Assembly: GCF_002095535.1 (NCBI RefSeq)
Contig: NZ_MLJI01000002.1
Span: forward strand, 71,786-135,785
Length of the DNA stretch: 64,000 bases
Source: Pantoea cypripedii
Lineage (GTDB): Bacteria > Pseudomonadota > Gammaproteobacteria > Enterobacterales > Enterobacteriaceae
Reading direction: 5' to 3'
Shown here: piece after piece, positions 33,792 to 42,900 of the stretch
How positions within the stretch are numbered: the first letter of the stretch is position 1
How the letters are laid out: the number at the start of each line of letters is the position of its first letter
Made by a program: the position numbers and the translations under genes
Notes under the pieces: generated by a model
What the model was told of the DNA's origin: nothing
The model's database searches: none
What the model saw: only the letters and a program-made list of their open reading frames with translations

Positions 33792-34499
33792 ATGGCTAAC
33801 ATTCGTCCGGCGCTGCTGTGTGCGGCTTTATTTTCTGCTGCCTTCAGCGCGGGAATGCCGACTTATGCGGCGGAAAAAGTCGTCGCTACCCATCTTGAAC
33901 CATTGCATCACGTTATCCTGGAAAACAAATATGTCACCGTGATGCGCGTGCTTATCCAGCCGGGACAAAGCACCTTATTTCATGAACAACATCTCGATTA
34001 TGTCAATACGCATATCGAAGGCAGCACGGTGAAAATCGAATACCCGGATAAACCGGTGAATAACACCGAAATGAAAAGCGGCAATGTCAAATTCGGTGCC
34101 CATCAGGGTAAATCCGAGACCGATAAAGTCACCAACACCGGGAATAACGTCAATCATCAGGTGGCGTTTGAGATCAATATTCCCGGACCGCAGCATTTTG
34201 GTGGCGCAACCCGTCCCGCCAGTGACGCCTTTCAGCAGGTACTGGATAAACCCACGGTGAAAGGCTGGAAGGTGACGCTGAAACCGGGGGAAAGCACCGG
34301 CGAGTATGTGCAGCACGGTCCGGGCGTCCGGGTGTTCTTCACCGAAGGGCGGATACTGCTGGCCGCTCATGCCCATCCCAACCGGGTTAAGGAGCTTTGG
34401 GTACATGCGGGTGATGCGTTTCTGACCTCTCCGGGAAAAGTCGATATTACCGCCGCCAGCGATCAAAATATTGTGTTCAATGATTATGAGTTGTTGTAG
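33792..34499 (+). CDS. periplasmic cupin-fold protein
   Basis: The 235-aa protein has a Sec signal peptide (LCAALFSAAFSAGMPTYAAE, cleavage about residue 28). It looks like a two-cupin protein: RVLIQPGQSTLFHEQHLDYV in the first half, with H residues spaced as metal ligands, and VTLKPGESTGEYVQHGPGVR in the second. A strong AAGGAG site precedes the ATG. It sits between the lactonase and the dehydrogenase genes, suggesting a role in the same periplasmic oxidation route, perhaps isomerisation or binding of the sugar acid. Function not known. Confidence 0.75.
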   Translation: MANIRPALLCAALFSAAFSAGMPTYAAEKVVATHLEPLHHVILENKYVTVMRVLIQPGQSTLFHEQHLDYVNTHIEGSTVKIEYPDKPVNNTEMKSGNVKFGAHQGKSETDKVTNTGNNVNHQVAFEINIPGPQHFGGATRPASDAFQQVLDKPTVKGWKVTLKPGESTGEYVQHGPGVRVFFTEGRILLAAHAHPNRVKELWVHAGDAFLTSPGKVDITAASDQNIVFNDYELL

Positions 34500-34636
34500 T
34501 TTCGTTTAGGTTTGTTTCGTTCGTGTATAAATAACGTAAGCAAAAGTCTGTTATTGTGTATCCCGGCAGGGAATACCTGTCGGGATGTGCGCATTATTTC
34601 AACAATTCTAATTATTATTTACCGGAAGCAATTAAA

Positions 34637-36043
34637 ATGAAGGCAAGAAAGGTTAGACGGGGTTGTCTGCCTTTCGCGTTGAGCATTCTGCTGTCTGCCA
34701 CATTTTCAGCCCATGCTGAAAATGCGACCGACTCTGCGGCGCTTATTGCGAAAGGCAAGTATCTGGCTATTGCAGCAGACTGTGGAGCCTGCCATACCGC
34801 ACCCGATCATGGTGCAGAAATGGGAGGGGGTTATATTATTTCCTCGCCATTGGGGAATATTGTTTCGAGTAATATCACGCCATCAAAAATCGCAGGAATT
34901 GGTAATTATAGCGAGGCGGATTTTGCTAAGGCAGTAAGAGCGGGTGTAAATAAACAGGGGCAGAATCTTTATCCGGCGATGCCCTATACCTCCTATGCCA
35001 AAATTAGCGATGACGACATTCATGCGTTATATGCTTATTTTATGCACGGAGTGAAACCGGACGATAAGGTTCCTGCACAAACTGATTTGCCTTTCCCGTT
35101 TAATATTCGCGCCAGCATGATGGTGTGGAATTTATTGTTCGCTGATGACCAGCGTTTTACCCCGGACACGGGTAAATCGGCGGCCGTCAATCGCGGTGAT
35201 TATCTGGTGAATGCGCTGGCCCACTGCGATACCTGCCATACGCCACGTAATGCGCTGATGGGGCAGAACAACGACAAGGCACTGTCCGGCGGCAGCCTCG
35301 GCAGTTGGTACGCGCCGAATATCACCCCGGATCGTGAAGCGGGCATTGGTAACTGGAGCGATGCTGAAATCGCGCAATACCTGAAAACCGGTCATGTGGC
35401 AGGCAAAGCGCAGGCGGCAGGTCCGATGGCCGAAGCGATTGAGCATAGCCTGCAATATCTGTCGGATGATGATATCAACGCGATGGTGGCCTATCTGCGC
35501 CAGATCCCGGCTGTCAGCCAGCCTGGCCTCCCGGCACGCGATAATCAGGGTAAGCCAGCGGTCAATGAAGCCGCGCTGCGTGCTTTGCCAAACCCTGATC
35601 CGGGCTGGGCGGTGTACAGCAGCACCTGTGCCAACTGCCATCAGCCGGATGGTGCAGGCAACGCTATCTATCCTTCGCTGTTCCACAACACCGCCACCGG
35701 CGCACCGCAGGCCGATAACCTGATTGCCACCATTGTTTATGGCGTGCATCGCACGGTGAATGGCAAGCCGGTGGATATGCCTGGTTTTGGTCCGGAGGCG
35801 TATTTCACCGATCGTCTGACCGATCAGCAGATTGCCGATGTCAGCAATTACGTGCTGAAAAACTTTGGCAACGCCCAGCTTAACGTCACGCCTGAACAGG
35901 TAAAAACCATCCGTAACGGCGGTGAACCCCCGCTGATTGCCAAACTGGCACAGCCGCTGGCCTGGGGTGGTGCCGTGGTTGTCCTGATCATTATTGTGCT
36001 GGCCGTTTCGATTTCGCGCAGGAGAAAACATCATGGCGCATAA
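34637..36043 (+). CDS. triheme cytochrome c subunit of membrane-bound dehydrogenase
   Basis: The 468-aa protein has a Sec signal (LSILLSATFSAHAENA), three c-type heme sites (CGACH near 53, CDTCH near 200, CANCH near 338) and a C-terminal membrane anchor (GGAVVVLIIIVLAVSISRRRK). This is the electron-transfer subunit of gluconate 2-dehydrogenase/sorbitol/FAD-glucose dehydrogenase complexes, passing electrons to ubiquinone. The start at 34637 follows GGAAG; an upstream in-frame ATG at 34556 would spoil the signal peptide. Gene order here is cytochrome, small, large, the reverse of the common small-large-cytochrome order. Confidence 0.93.
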   Translation: MKARKVRRGCLPFALSILLSATFSAHAENATDSAALIAKGKYLAIAADCGACHTAPDHGAEMGGGYIISSPLGNIVSSNITPSKIAGIGNYSEADFAKAVRAGVNKQGQNLYPAMPYTSYAKISDDDIHALYAYFMHGVKPDDKVPAQTDLPFPFNIRASMMVWNLLFADDQRFTPDTGKSAAVNRGDYLVNALAHCDTCHTPRNALMGQNNDKALSGGSLGSWYAPNITPDREAGIGNWSDAEIAQYLKTGHVAGKAQAAGPMAEAIEHSLQYLSDDDINAMVAYLRQIPAVSQPGLPARDNQGKPAVNEAALRALPNPDPGWAVYSSTCANCHQPDGAGNAIYPSLFHNTATGAPQADNLIATIVYGVHRTVNGKPVDMPGFGPEAYFTDRLTDQQIADVSNYVLKNFGNAQLNVTPEQVKTIRNGGEPPLIAKLAQPLAWGGAVVVLIIIVLAVSISRRRKHHGA

Positions 36044-36557
36044 CATTTCGCTCTCAAGGCGTCGGTTGCTGCAGGGCATGGGTATTCTTTCACTGGGCGC
36101 GATGTGCAACACCATTTTCCCGGCACGCGGACAAGCGGCAGAACTGATGGCCGACAATCCATTTCTGGCGATTTCCAGCTTCCTGGTCAGCCGTTCGGTC
36201 AGTCCGATCCTCGGCCAGCGTTACTATGCCGCGCTGACAAAGCACGATGCACAATTCAGTCAAAAGCTGGATGCGTTGCATACCCTGCTGCAACAGCAGC
36301 ATTTTTCTCATGTTGACGACTTCCTTGCTGCGACCAGCCAGGATAATGCCGACTGGCAAACCGCACGCACCATCATCTCCGCCTGGTATTCCGGGGTGGT
36401 GGGTGATGGCAGCGATCTGGAACTGATCGCCTACGCCGATGCACTGATGTATCTGCCTACGCGTGACGTACTGGTGGTGCCGACCTACGGCGGCGGACCT
36501 TTTTTCTGGGCGGTAACAGAACCGGGTAAAGTGGCAACAGCAGGAGAGCGCGCATGA
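36033..36557 (+). CDS. small (gamma) subunit of membrane-bound FAD dehydrogenase
   Basis: The 174-aa protein has a twin-arginine leader (LSRRRLLQGMGILSLGAM, cut near residue 30) and the gluconate_2-dh3/sugar dehydrogenase small-subunit pattern ISSFLVSRSVSPILGQRYY and IISAWYSGVVGDG. In this family the small subunit carries the Tat signal for the whole pre-folded flavoprotein and is needed for its maturation. The start at 36033 follows CAGGAG and overlaps the cytochrome stop by 11 bp. It overlaps the large subunit start by 4 bp (ATGA). Confidence 0.9.
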   Translation: MAHNISLSRRRLLQGMGILSLGAMCNTIFPARGQAAELMADNPFLAISSFLVSRSVSPILGQRYYAALTKHDAQFSQKLDALHTLLQQQHFSHVDDFLAATSQDNADWQTARTIISAWYSGVVGDGSDLELIAYADALMYLPTRDVLVVPTYGGGPFFWAVTEPGKVATAGERA

Positions 36558-38191
36558 GTGCACAAAATAAAGATGCCGATGTCATCATCATCGGCTCTGG
36601 CGTAATGGGCGGACTGATTGCCACCCAACTGGCGAAAGCGGGTAAATCGGTGATCATTCTTGAGGCCGGTCCACGCGTCTCCAGGCAGGAAATTGTCGAG
36701 CGCTTTCGTAACTCGCCCTTCAAGATGTCGTTAACCAACATCAAATTGCAGGGTGTCGGCTCGCCTTATCCGAATCCGCCGCATATCCCTTCCACCTACG
36801 GTGATTATCTGCAACAGATTGGGCCGGTGAAGTATTCCACCAAGTATCTGCGCGTGGTGGGCGGCACCACCTGGCACTTCGGTTCGGCGCTGTGGCGCAT
36901 GATCCCCAATGATTTCAAACTCAACACGTTGTACGGTCGCGGGCGCGACTGGCCGTTCGGCTATGACGAGCTGGAACCCTGGTACGGCAAAGCAGAACAT
37001 GAGCTGGGTGTGTCCGGCATGGATGGACAGGACGAAAGCGGTCAGGGTGGTAAACCCTGGCCACCACGTTCCACACCGTTCCCGATGCCCGGTCTGCCCA
37101 CCAGCTATATGTTTGACCGCTTGACAGAAATGCTCGGCAAGGGCGGCTATAACCCGGTGCTGGAGCCGAACGGCCGCGCGACTAAGCCGTGGGGTAAACG
37201 CCCGATGTGCGCCGGTAACAACAACTGCAACCCGGTGTGTCCGATTGCCGCCAAGTACGACGGTTCGATGCATATCGACGAAGCCGAACGGCTGGGCACC
37301 AAACTGCTGGATAACGCGGTGGTGTACCGGATCGAAGCCGGAGACGACGGTAAGATTACCGGTGTCTGGTACAAAAAACCGGACGGTTCGGAGCATCACT
37401 TAACTGCCGATTATTTTGTGCTGGCAGCCTACGGCATTGAGTCACCGAAGCTGTTGCTGATGTCCACCTCGGAAAAATATCCCAACGGTATCGCCAACTC
37501 TTCCGATCAGGTGGGACGTAATCTGATGGGGCATACCGGCATCAGTATGAACGTGATGATGTCGGAAGATGTGTGGCCAGGACAGGGACCGACCGAGCTG
37601 CTGGTGTATCTCAATAATCGTGATGGAGCGTTCCGCAAGGATTTCCCCAGCTACAAGATCAAGGTGCGTAACACCGTGCCTACCGCCGATTACACCTCGT
37701 CGCTGATCGCCAAAGGGGTGCTGGGGTCAAAACTCGATGAAGAGATTCGCCGCCAGTCGGCACGTTCGCTGAACTTCGCCATCGATTTTGAAACGCTGCC
37801 GTTGCCGGAAAACCGCGTGACGCCGAGCAAAACCAAAAAGGATGCGATTGGTATTCCGTTACCGGAGATTTATTACAGTGTCACGGATTACTGGCATGCG
37901 GGTAAGGACGAGGGCATCAAGGATTTCCATAAGTTCGCCGAACTGCTGAACGCGGAAATTTTGTCGATCGATACCAAGTATCAGGATCGCCAGCACATTA
38001 TGGGCACCACCATCATGGGCGACGATCCGAAAAACTCGGTGGTGGACAGCGATTGCCGTACCCATGACCACCCGAATATGTGGATTGCCGGGACCAGCGT
38101 GATGCCTTCAGCCTCCTGTATGAACCCGACACTGACCGGTGCGGCACTGAGCCTGCGCCTGGCACAACATATGCTAAAAACTATGGCGTAA
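36554..38191 (+). CDS. GMC-family FAD dehydrogenase large subunit
   Basis: The 545-aa flavoprotein has the FAD Rossmann motif IIGSGVMGGLIATQLA at 11-26, a GMC core (VVGGTTWHFGSALWRM), the cysteine group MCAGNNNCNPVCP near 219-231 matching the 3Fe-4S site of FAD glucose dehydrogenase alpha subunits, the catalytic His in DRQHIMGTTIMG and Asn in CMNPTLTGAAL. It oxidises a sugar or aldonate in the periplasm and hands electrons through Fe-S to the triheme cytochrome. Gluconate, glucose or a related aldose are all possible; the adjacent lactonase favours an aldose. Confidence 0.92.
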   Translation: MSAQNKDADVIIIGSGVMGGLIATQLAKAGKSVIILEAGPRVSRQEIVERFRNSPFKMSLTNIKLQGVGSPYPNPPHIPSTYGDYLQQIGPVKYSTKYLRVVGGTTWHFGSALWRMIPNDFKLNTLYGRGRDWPFGYDELEPWYGKAEHELGVSGMDGQDESGQGGKPWPPRSTPFPMPGLPTSYMFDRLTEMLGKGGYNPVLEPNGRATKPWGKRPMCAGNNNCNPVCPIAAKYDGSMHIDEAERLGTKLLDNAVVYRIEAGDDGKITGVWYKKPDGSEHHLTADYFVLAAYGIESPKLLLMSTSEKYPNGIANSSDQVGRNLMGHTGISMNVMMSEDVWPGQGPTELLVYLNNRDGAFRKDFPSYKIKVRNTVPTADYTSSLIAKGVLGSKLDEEIRRQSARSLNFAIDFETLPLPENRVTPSKTKKDAIGIPLPEIYYSVTDYWHAGKDEGIKDFHKFAELLNAEILSIDTKYQDRQHIMGTTIMGDDPKNSVVDSDCRTHDHPNMWIAGTSVMPSASCMNPTLTGAALSLRLAQHMLKTMA

Positions 38192-38203
38192 GGAGCAATG
38201 ACC

Positions 38204-38238
38204 GTCGCGGTGCGATGTGGCAGACATCGTGCCGCGAC
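38204..38238. repeat. intergenic inverted repeat
   Basis: Arms GTCGCGGTGCGATGT and ACATCGTGCCGCGAC pair with two central mismatches around a 5-base loop, just after the dehydrogenase operon. It shares the GTCGCGG and GCGAT elements with larger hairpins at 49744 and 54680, and could terminate or stabilise transcript ends. Confidence 0.6.
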
Positions 38239-38350
38239 AACTCATGATTTTACCCTGATAAAAGCAGGAATATTTAGCATGTCACGGAGGTAAGCAGTAA
38301 GGTTCTGGCAATGGATTTCCTGTACCCAGGCTAAAAATCAAGGAGTGACT

Positions 38351-39772
38351 ATGCCGATAGAATCGATTGCGAAAGGTTCTTTGCTGGCTGTTATTGACCA
38401 GGTAGCGGAAGACGAGATCAGTATCCCTGCTACCGGCGTTAAAAATGTCAATGATAAACCTTCCCTTTATACGCACTCACCTCAGCCGATAATTTCCCGG
38501 CTGGATATCGTTAAAGCAAAGTTTAATGATGACTCGGCGTTTTTTTTAAATTCAGCCACTCCGGTAAAATGCAATAATTTTGCCATGAATTTTATTGATG
38601 TATTTCTTGCAAATACACCTGATGTTGCACAGGTTATAAAATCGCTGAGTTTATCGACGCAAGATGCAGGATCCATCGCGAATAAAATATCTGAAAATAC
38701 CCAGGAAAGAACATTAGCGATTCTTGCTTACGGACAGGAAAATCATCTGGTTGATTATCAGTTGTGGGGCGAGTTTTTTTATTCGGAATTGCGTAAGATG
38801 CAGAGTGATAAGGTTTTTATTAAACCCTTCCTCATTTACTCTCGCCCACATATGATTAAGGAAAATCTGCATGAATTCACCGTTGCGATGCACCATACCA
38901 TGGCGGCAGTGCTTTCCTGCCACAAAGATCTCTGCCAGATAGTGGTTTACGACCCGACGCACACCACAGGGTACTTTGCCACTGAGCTGCAGGAGATAGC
39001 AGAAATACGAAAATGCGATATATTTTCCTTCATTAATAAAGGGGATAGCATCGAGTTTTTGACCGATGAACCGGAAAATACCTTGTCATATTTTACGGCT
39101 GTCCCAGGGCGCTGGGATGGCAGCCATTTTTCTCTTTTGCATGAAAGAAAAGATCAAAGGGATATTCGTAATGCTTTCCTGACGGTTAAAACACGTATTT
39201 CGCAACCGGAAATCTTCTATGCGGCGCTTACAGGGATGTCACTTAACCATTTTGTCTTCTTTCTCAGACATGTTCCGGCAAATGAACGGGTTGAATTCCT
39301 GACAATAAAAGGTGAGTCGGGAAAAACCATTATAAGTTTTCTGGCGGGCTTACCGGATAAAGACGGTCATCTGCTGACTAACTATTTTTCTTTTATTAAG
39401 GAAGCATTGAGGGCAGGTCTGCTGGATAAACAGGAGATGATTAAGCAACTCAGCGATAAAGTGGTTGAAGATGTAGGATATGCCTGGTTCGAAGTTACGC
39501 TCTTTGGCCGCACTTTGTTGCGTGCCAATACCGGCAAGATAGCGGGTGTTTTTGCTGCTGAAGTTATCAATCTGATTAAGGAACACAGATTAACGGAGGA
39601 TGAGGGAAAAACAATCCTGGACGATATGATCGTCATAAAAGAAAAAGAGGGAGGGATCATGTCGGAATATCCGGCTTTTGAGTTTGCTAAGATTAAACAT
39701 CATGTCCATGCCAGCGCCGCAGGGGAGATGATTCAAAAGAATTTCCCGGCATGGGAGATTGGTGAGCAATAG
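38351..39772 (+). CDS. ShET2/OspD/EspL-like cysteine protease effector
   Basis: The 473-aa protein lacks a Sec signal and resembles Shigella OspD2/OspD3 (ShET2) and EPEC EspL. Aligned elements are VKCNNFAMNFIDVF (Cys74, like CRHLA...), AMHHTMAAVLSC (His182, like HNMALGL), QIVVYDPTHTTGYF (Asp201, like IQLYDPNHT) and PEIFYAALTGMSLN. The Cys-His-Asp order and the 19-residue His-Asp gap fit the necroptosis-targeting cysteine protease triad of EspL/OspD3. The C-terminal half retains degenerate helical repeats. It is AT-richer than its neighbours, a sign of transfer. The start at 38351 follows AAGGAG; an in-frame GTG at 38345 overlaps it. No HrpL-type promoter was found. Confidence 0.72.
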   Translation: MPIESIAKGSLLAVIDQVAEDEISIPATGVKNVNDKPSLYTHSPQPIISRLDIVKAKFNDDSAFFLNSATPVKCNNFAMNFIDVFLANTPDVAQVIKSLSLSTQDAGSIANKISENTQERTLAILAYGQENHLVDYQLWGEFFYSELRKMQSDKVFIKPFLIYSRPHMIKENLHEFTVAMHHTMAAVLSCHKDLCQIVVYDPTHTTGYFATELQEIAEIRKCDIFSFINKGDSIEFLTDEPENTLSYFTAVPGRWDGSHFSLLHERKDQRDIRNAFLTVKTRISQPEIFYAALTGMSLNHFVFFLRHVPANERVEFLTIKGESGKTIISFLAGLPDKDGHLLTNYFSFIKEALRAGLLDKQEMIKQLSDKVVEDVGYAWFEVTLFGRTLLRANTGKIAGVFAAEVINLIKEHRLTEDEGKTILDDMIVIKEKEGGIMSEYPAFEFAKIKHHVHASAAGEMIQKNFPAWEIGEQ

Positions 39773-39829
39773 CATTGTCCCGTCGCGGCGCTACAGAGGG
39801 GAAACCTGGCTTTGTATTGAATTATTGCT

Positions 39830-40138
39830 TCACACACTCGCCAGATGTGAGAACTGGAATCCTGTCGCATTCACCACGCTGCGTAACGTTTTTAGGGTAG
39901 GGTTTCCCGCTGGGGATAATGTTCTATAGAGAGTCTCACGTGATACGCCAGCTTTCTTCGCGATAACGGCCATTCCACCTCTGGCTTCCACAATATGACG
40001 TAATGCCATCAGGAATGCTTCCTGGCCTCCGTCTTCATCGATGTCAAGAAAAGCCTGGTGCAGATATTCCTGAGCGAAACCTGGGTCTTCACGCAGGATT
40101 TCAACCATCGCATCATCATGTAAACGGGCTTTAGCCAT
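39830..40138 (-). CDS. HigA-type antitoxin (addiction module antidote)
   Basis: The 102-aa protein has a C-terminal helix-turn-helix with IAKKAGVSRETLYRTLSPAG followed by NPTLKTLRSVVNATG, and an N-terminal EYLHQAFLDIDEDGGQEAF segment typical of the putative addiction module antidote family (TIGR02684 type). It neutralises the toxin encoded three bases upstream and represses the operon. Toxin-first order is usual for this group. It lies directly after the ShET2-like effector, convergent with it. Confidence 0.87.
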   Translation of the reverse strand: MAKARLHDDAMVEILREDPGFAQEYLHQAFLDIDEDGGQEAFLMALRHIVEARGGMAVIAKKAGVSRETLYRTLSPAGNPTLKTLRSVVNATGFQFSHLASV

Positions 40139-40141
40139 ACA

Positions 40142-40459
40142 TCACCTCATTCTAAAATCTTTGAGGCACCAAATTGCCTCATCAATATCTGCGTCCTGTG
40201 TGCGTTTATCACCCGCAAGGAGTAATATCACTACTTCACCATCAACCAAACTGTAATAAACGCGATATCCCACACCCTGGTCAATTCTAAGCTCCCAAAC
40301 ACCTTCACGGCAGGGTTTATGGTCACCAAAATTTCCAGTGGCCATCCGGTTCACCCTCGAAGCAATTTTTGCTTTAGCAATCGGATCACGTAACTTCTTA
40401 AAATAACTGGTATATAAGTCCCTACCTTCTGCAGTTACGTAGTGTATTATCGTTTTCAT
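40142..40459 (-). CDS. HigB/RelE-type toxin (addiction module killer protein)
   Basis: The 105-aa RelE-superfamily protein begins MKTIIHYVTAEGRDLYTSYF and contains KAKIASRVNRMATGNFGDHK, then GVWELRIDQGVGYRVYYSLV and VVILLLAGDKRTQDADIDEA, the standard pattern of the small killer proteins (TIGR02683 type) that cleave mRNA on the ribosome. Catalytic Arg/Lys residues of the family are retained. It is followed three bases later by its antitoxin. A palindromic operator lies immediately upstream. Confidence 0.87.
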   Translation of the reverse strand: MKTIIHYVTAEGRDLYTSYFKKLRDPIAKAKIASRVNRMATGNFGDHKPCREGVWELRIDQGVGYRVYYSLVDGEVVILLLAGDKRTQDADIDEAIWCLKDFRMR

Positions 40460-40468
40460 TTTTCATCA

Positions 40469-40488
40469 TTGTAGCCTTTAGGCTACAA
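40469..40488. promoter_or_regulatory. operator of the toxin-antitoxin operon
   Basis: TTGTAGCCTTTAGGCTACAA is a perfect 8+8 inverted repeat around TTTA, 10 bp upstream of the toxin start codon. This is the place and form expected for autoregulation by the HigA-type antitoxin. Confidence 0.7.
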
Positions 40489-40616
40489 CCCTTCAATGAT
40501 TCTCTTTGTTTCAGATGAAAAGGCAGTACTTACTTTTCATTTTTTTAACTTCAGTCGAACCCGATAATACTGCGCTTTTAGTTTGTTAACTATACTTTGG
40601 TATATTGAGGGGGTGT

Positions 40617-42047
40617 TCAACCCTCAATCCGGGGCAGCAACAACGTAAACCGGGTGGATACCGCATCGGAGGCGACGTGAATCTCCCCCTGATGGGCGGT
40701 GACGATTGATTTGACGATGGCCAGCCCAATGCCGCTGCCTTCGCCTTTTCTCTGGCGTGATGGGTCAACACGATAAAACCGGTCAAAAAGGCGTGCCAGA
40801 TGCGTCGGGGAAATAGGTACACCGGGATTTTCGACCCTCAGCTCCACCCAGGCATCGCGCTGCTGGAGATGGACGGTCACTGACTTACCCGCAGGCGTAT
40901 GGCGAATCGCATTGGAGAGTAAGTTGTTGATGACGCGACGCAGCATCAGCGGATCACCCTGAACCAGCGCCGCGTCGCCTGTCAGCGTCAGGCCAACCTG
41001 CTGTTCTTCCGCCCAGGCTTCAAAAAACTCAAACACCTTGATGGTTTCAGTGCGCAGATCGAGTGGGACGCGCTCCGGGATCAGCTGATTATTATCCGCC
41101 TGCGCCAGAAACAGCATATCGCTGACCATTTTCGCCATCCGGTTGTACTCTTCCAGGCTGGAATACAGGACATCCTCCAGTTCTTTCACCGTACGCGGCT
41201 GGCTGAGGGCAATTTCCGTCTGTGTCACCAGATTGGTGATGGGGGTTCTGATTTCATGGGCGATATCGGCGGAGAAATTGGCCTGGCGGGTGAAGACATC
41301 TTCAATACGTTCAATCATATGGTTGAAGGACATCACCAGCTGTTGCAGCTCAATCGGCACGTTATCCGGTTCCAGCCGGACATCCAGATTTTTCGAGGTG
41401 ATGTTGTTTATTTGCTGGCTGACGTTGCGTAACGGCAGATAACCCTGGTGAACCGCAAACAATACGATCAGGATAATCAACAGGCTAATGGCTGAGGCGA
41501 TGATGAGCAGATTATGTTTCAGCGCGTCCAGGTAGTGCAGGTGGAAATCAATCGACAGTGCGATCAGCAGCCGGTCAGTGCTGGTGTGCCCGTTGTACGG
41601 TGAACTGACGGCAGTGGCCATCACCCGGTAACTGCGATTGCCGTTGTGGGCAGCATGCGCGCCCATCGGGTCTGACCACAAAAATACCTCACCGGAATCC
41701 ACTGCTGTGCTGTGGACCAGCGACATCAGGTCTGGTCCGTCTGCCGAGCGGTATAAAACCTGATTTTCCGGGCTGAGCAGCATCACCGAGATATAACGGT
41801 AGCTGTCGAGAATGGAGTCGATTTTCGCCACTTTTTGCTGTTCTGTCTCGGCGGGATTTTTCAGGATGGCCGTCAGCGTGCTGTTGATTTGCTTAAGGTT
41901 AGTCACGTCCTGTTCGGCAAAGTGATTCTGGACTGAATGCAGCATAATCCAGGCTGCGGTGGCGAAGGCAATAATGGTGGCAAGGCTGATAAAGAAGGTA
42001 AGCCGGATCTCAAGCGACACAGGACGGCGCAGCCGCTTAATCTTCAT
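40617..42047 (-). CDS. cusS: copper/silver sensor histidine kinase
   Basis: The 476-aa inner-membrane kinase has transmembrane helices at about 15-37 and 180-205 flanking a periplasmic metal-sensing loop, then HAMP, the H-box [17 protein letters not shown]-box [12 protein letters not shown] and G-box [15 protein letters not shown]. It resembles CusS/CopS. The start at 42047 (MKIKRL) overlaps the response-regulator stop by 11 bp; a longer frame start is unlikely. It pairs with the regulator encoded before it to control the divergent cusCFBA genes. Confidence 0.9.
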   Translation of the reverse strand: MKIKRLRRPVSLEIRLTFFISLATIIAFATAAWIMLHSVQNHFAEQDVTNLKQINSTLTAILKNPAETEQQKVAKIDSILDSYRYISVMLLSPENQVLYRSADGPDLMSLVHSTAVDSGEVFLWSDPMGAHAAHNGNRSYRVMATAVSSPYNGHTSTDRLLIALSIDFHLHYLDALKHNLLIIASAISLLIILIVLFAVHQGYLPLRNVSQQINNITSKNLDVRLEPDNVPIELQQLVMSFNHMIERIEDVFTRQANFSADIAHEIRTPITNLVTQTEIALSQPRTVKELEDVLYSSLEEYNRMAKMVSDMLFLAQADNNQLIPERVPLDLRTETIKVFEFFEAWAEEQQVGLTLTGDAALVQGDPLMLRRVINNLLSNAIRHTPAGKSVTVHLQQRDAWVELRVENPGVPISPTHLARLFDRFYRVDPSRQRKGEGSGIGLAIVKSIVTAHQGEIHVASDAVSTRFTLLLPRIEG

Positions 42048-42720
42048 CCGGCACCTCAAGCACATAACCGACACCGCGCACGGTCTGGATCAGTTTGGGG
42101 GAGAAGTCGTTATCGATTTTGGCACGCAGCCGTTTCACCGCAACATCGATGGCATTGGTATCGCTGTCAAAATTCATATCCCACACCTGCGAGGCGATCA
42201 GCGAACGGGGCAGGACTTCACCGCGATGGCGGATAAAGAATTCCAGCAAGGTGAATTCTTTGCTGGTCAGGGTGATACGAGTACCCGCGCGGCTCACTTT
42301 ACGTGACACCAGGTCAAAGCTGAGATCCGCCAGCTGGAACTGGCTCTCCGGAATAATATTGGCCCCGCGGCGCAGCAGCGTTCTGACACGCGCCAGCAAC
42401 TCGGCAAAGGCAAAGGGTTTGACCAGATAATCATCGGCACCCAGCTCCAGTCCCATCACGCGATGTTCAATGGTGCCCAGCGCGGTCAGCAGCAGAATGG
42501 GCATCCCTTTGCTGGCGGCACGCAGCATACGTACGATATCCCAGCCGTTGACATCGGGCAGCATAATGTCCAGGACGATCAAATCGTACTCAGCGGTCAT
42601 CGCCAGATGGTAACCGGTGAGACCGTTGTCGGCGCGATCAACCACAAACCCCGCCTCGGTCAGCCCTTTGCTGAGGTATTCCCCTGTTTTCACCTCGTCT
42701 TCGACAATCAGTATCTTCAT
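42037..42720 (-). CDS. cusR: copper/silver response regulator
   Basis: The 227-aa OmpR-class regulator has a receiver domain ([13 protein letters not shown], phosphoacceptor D51 in [10 protein letters not shown]) and a winged-helix DNA-binding domain ([20 protein letters not shown]). It is highly similar in layout to CusR/CopR. The start at 42720 is set by the conserved MKILIVEDE opening; the frame extends 47 residues upstream, into the promoter region that carries the CusR box. Confidence 0.92.
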   Translation of the reverse strand: MKILIVEDEVKTGEYLSKGLTEAGFVVDRADNGLTGYHLAMTAEYDLIVLDIMLPDVNGWDIVRMLRAASKGMPILLLTALGTIEHRVMGLELGADDYLVKPFAFAELLARVRTLLRRGANIIPESQFQLADLSFDLVSRKVSRAGTRITLTSKEFTLLEFFIRHRGEVLPRSLIASQVWDMNFDSDTNAIDVAVKRLRAKIDNDFSPKLIQTVRGVGYVLEVPDED

Positions 42721-42788
42721 TTTCTCACCCATCACCTCATCGGATGCCATTCTAGTGGGCCAAAGGACGATATCAACGACTTCGACCG

Positions 42789-42810
42789 AAAATGACAGCT
42801 TTGTCATTGT
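42789..42810. promoter_or_regulatory. CusR/CopR box
   Basis: The arms AATGACA and TGTCATT face each other across a short centre, matching the E. coli CusR box (AAAATGACAA-N2-TTGTCATTTT) at 19 of 20 or nearly so in the defined positions. It lies between divergent cusR and cusC and probably activates both. Confidence 0.8.
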
Positions 42811-42900
42811 TGGGTCACGCTGCCAACAGAGTCGCTTCGTTACAGTGTCCGCCGTCATCATCTGGAAACAATGGGCAGGCAGGCCCTGGCGGTTAGCGAT

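Noticed and set aside
35132..36157. 341-aa minus-strand frame opposite the cytochrome c gene
   Set aside because: The plus strand shows three heme motifs and a signal peptide. The antisense frame has no recognisable feature.
40604..40628. ATTGAGGG...CCCTCAAT hairpin at the cusS stop as a terminator
   Set aside because: The stem overlaps the coding end and lacks a U-run on the minus strand, so I do not list it as a terminator.
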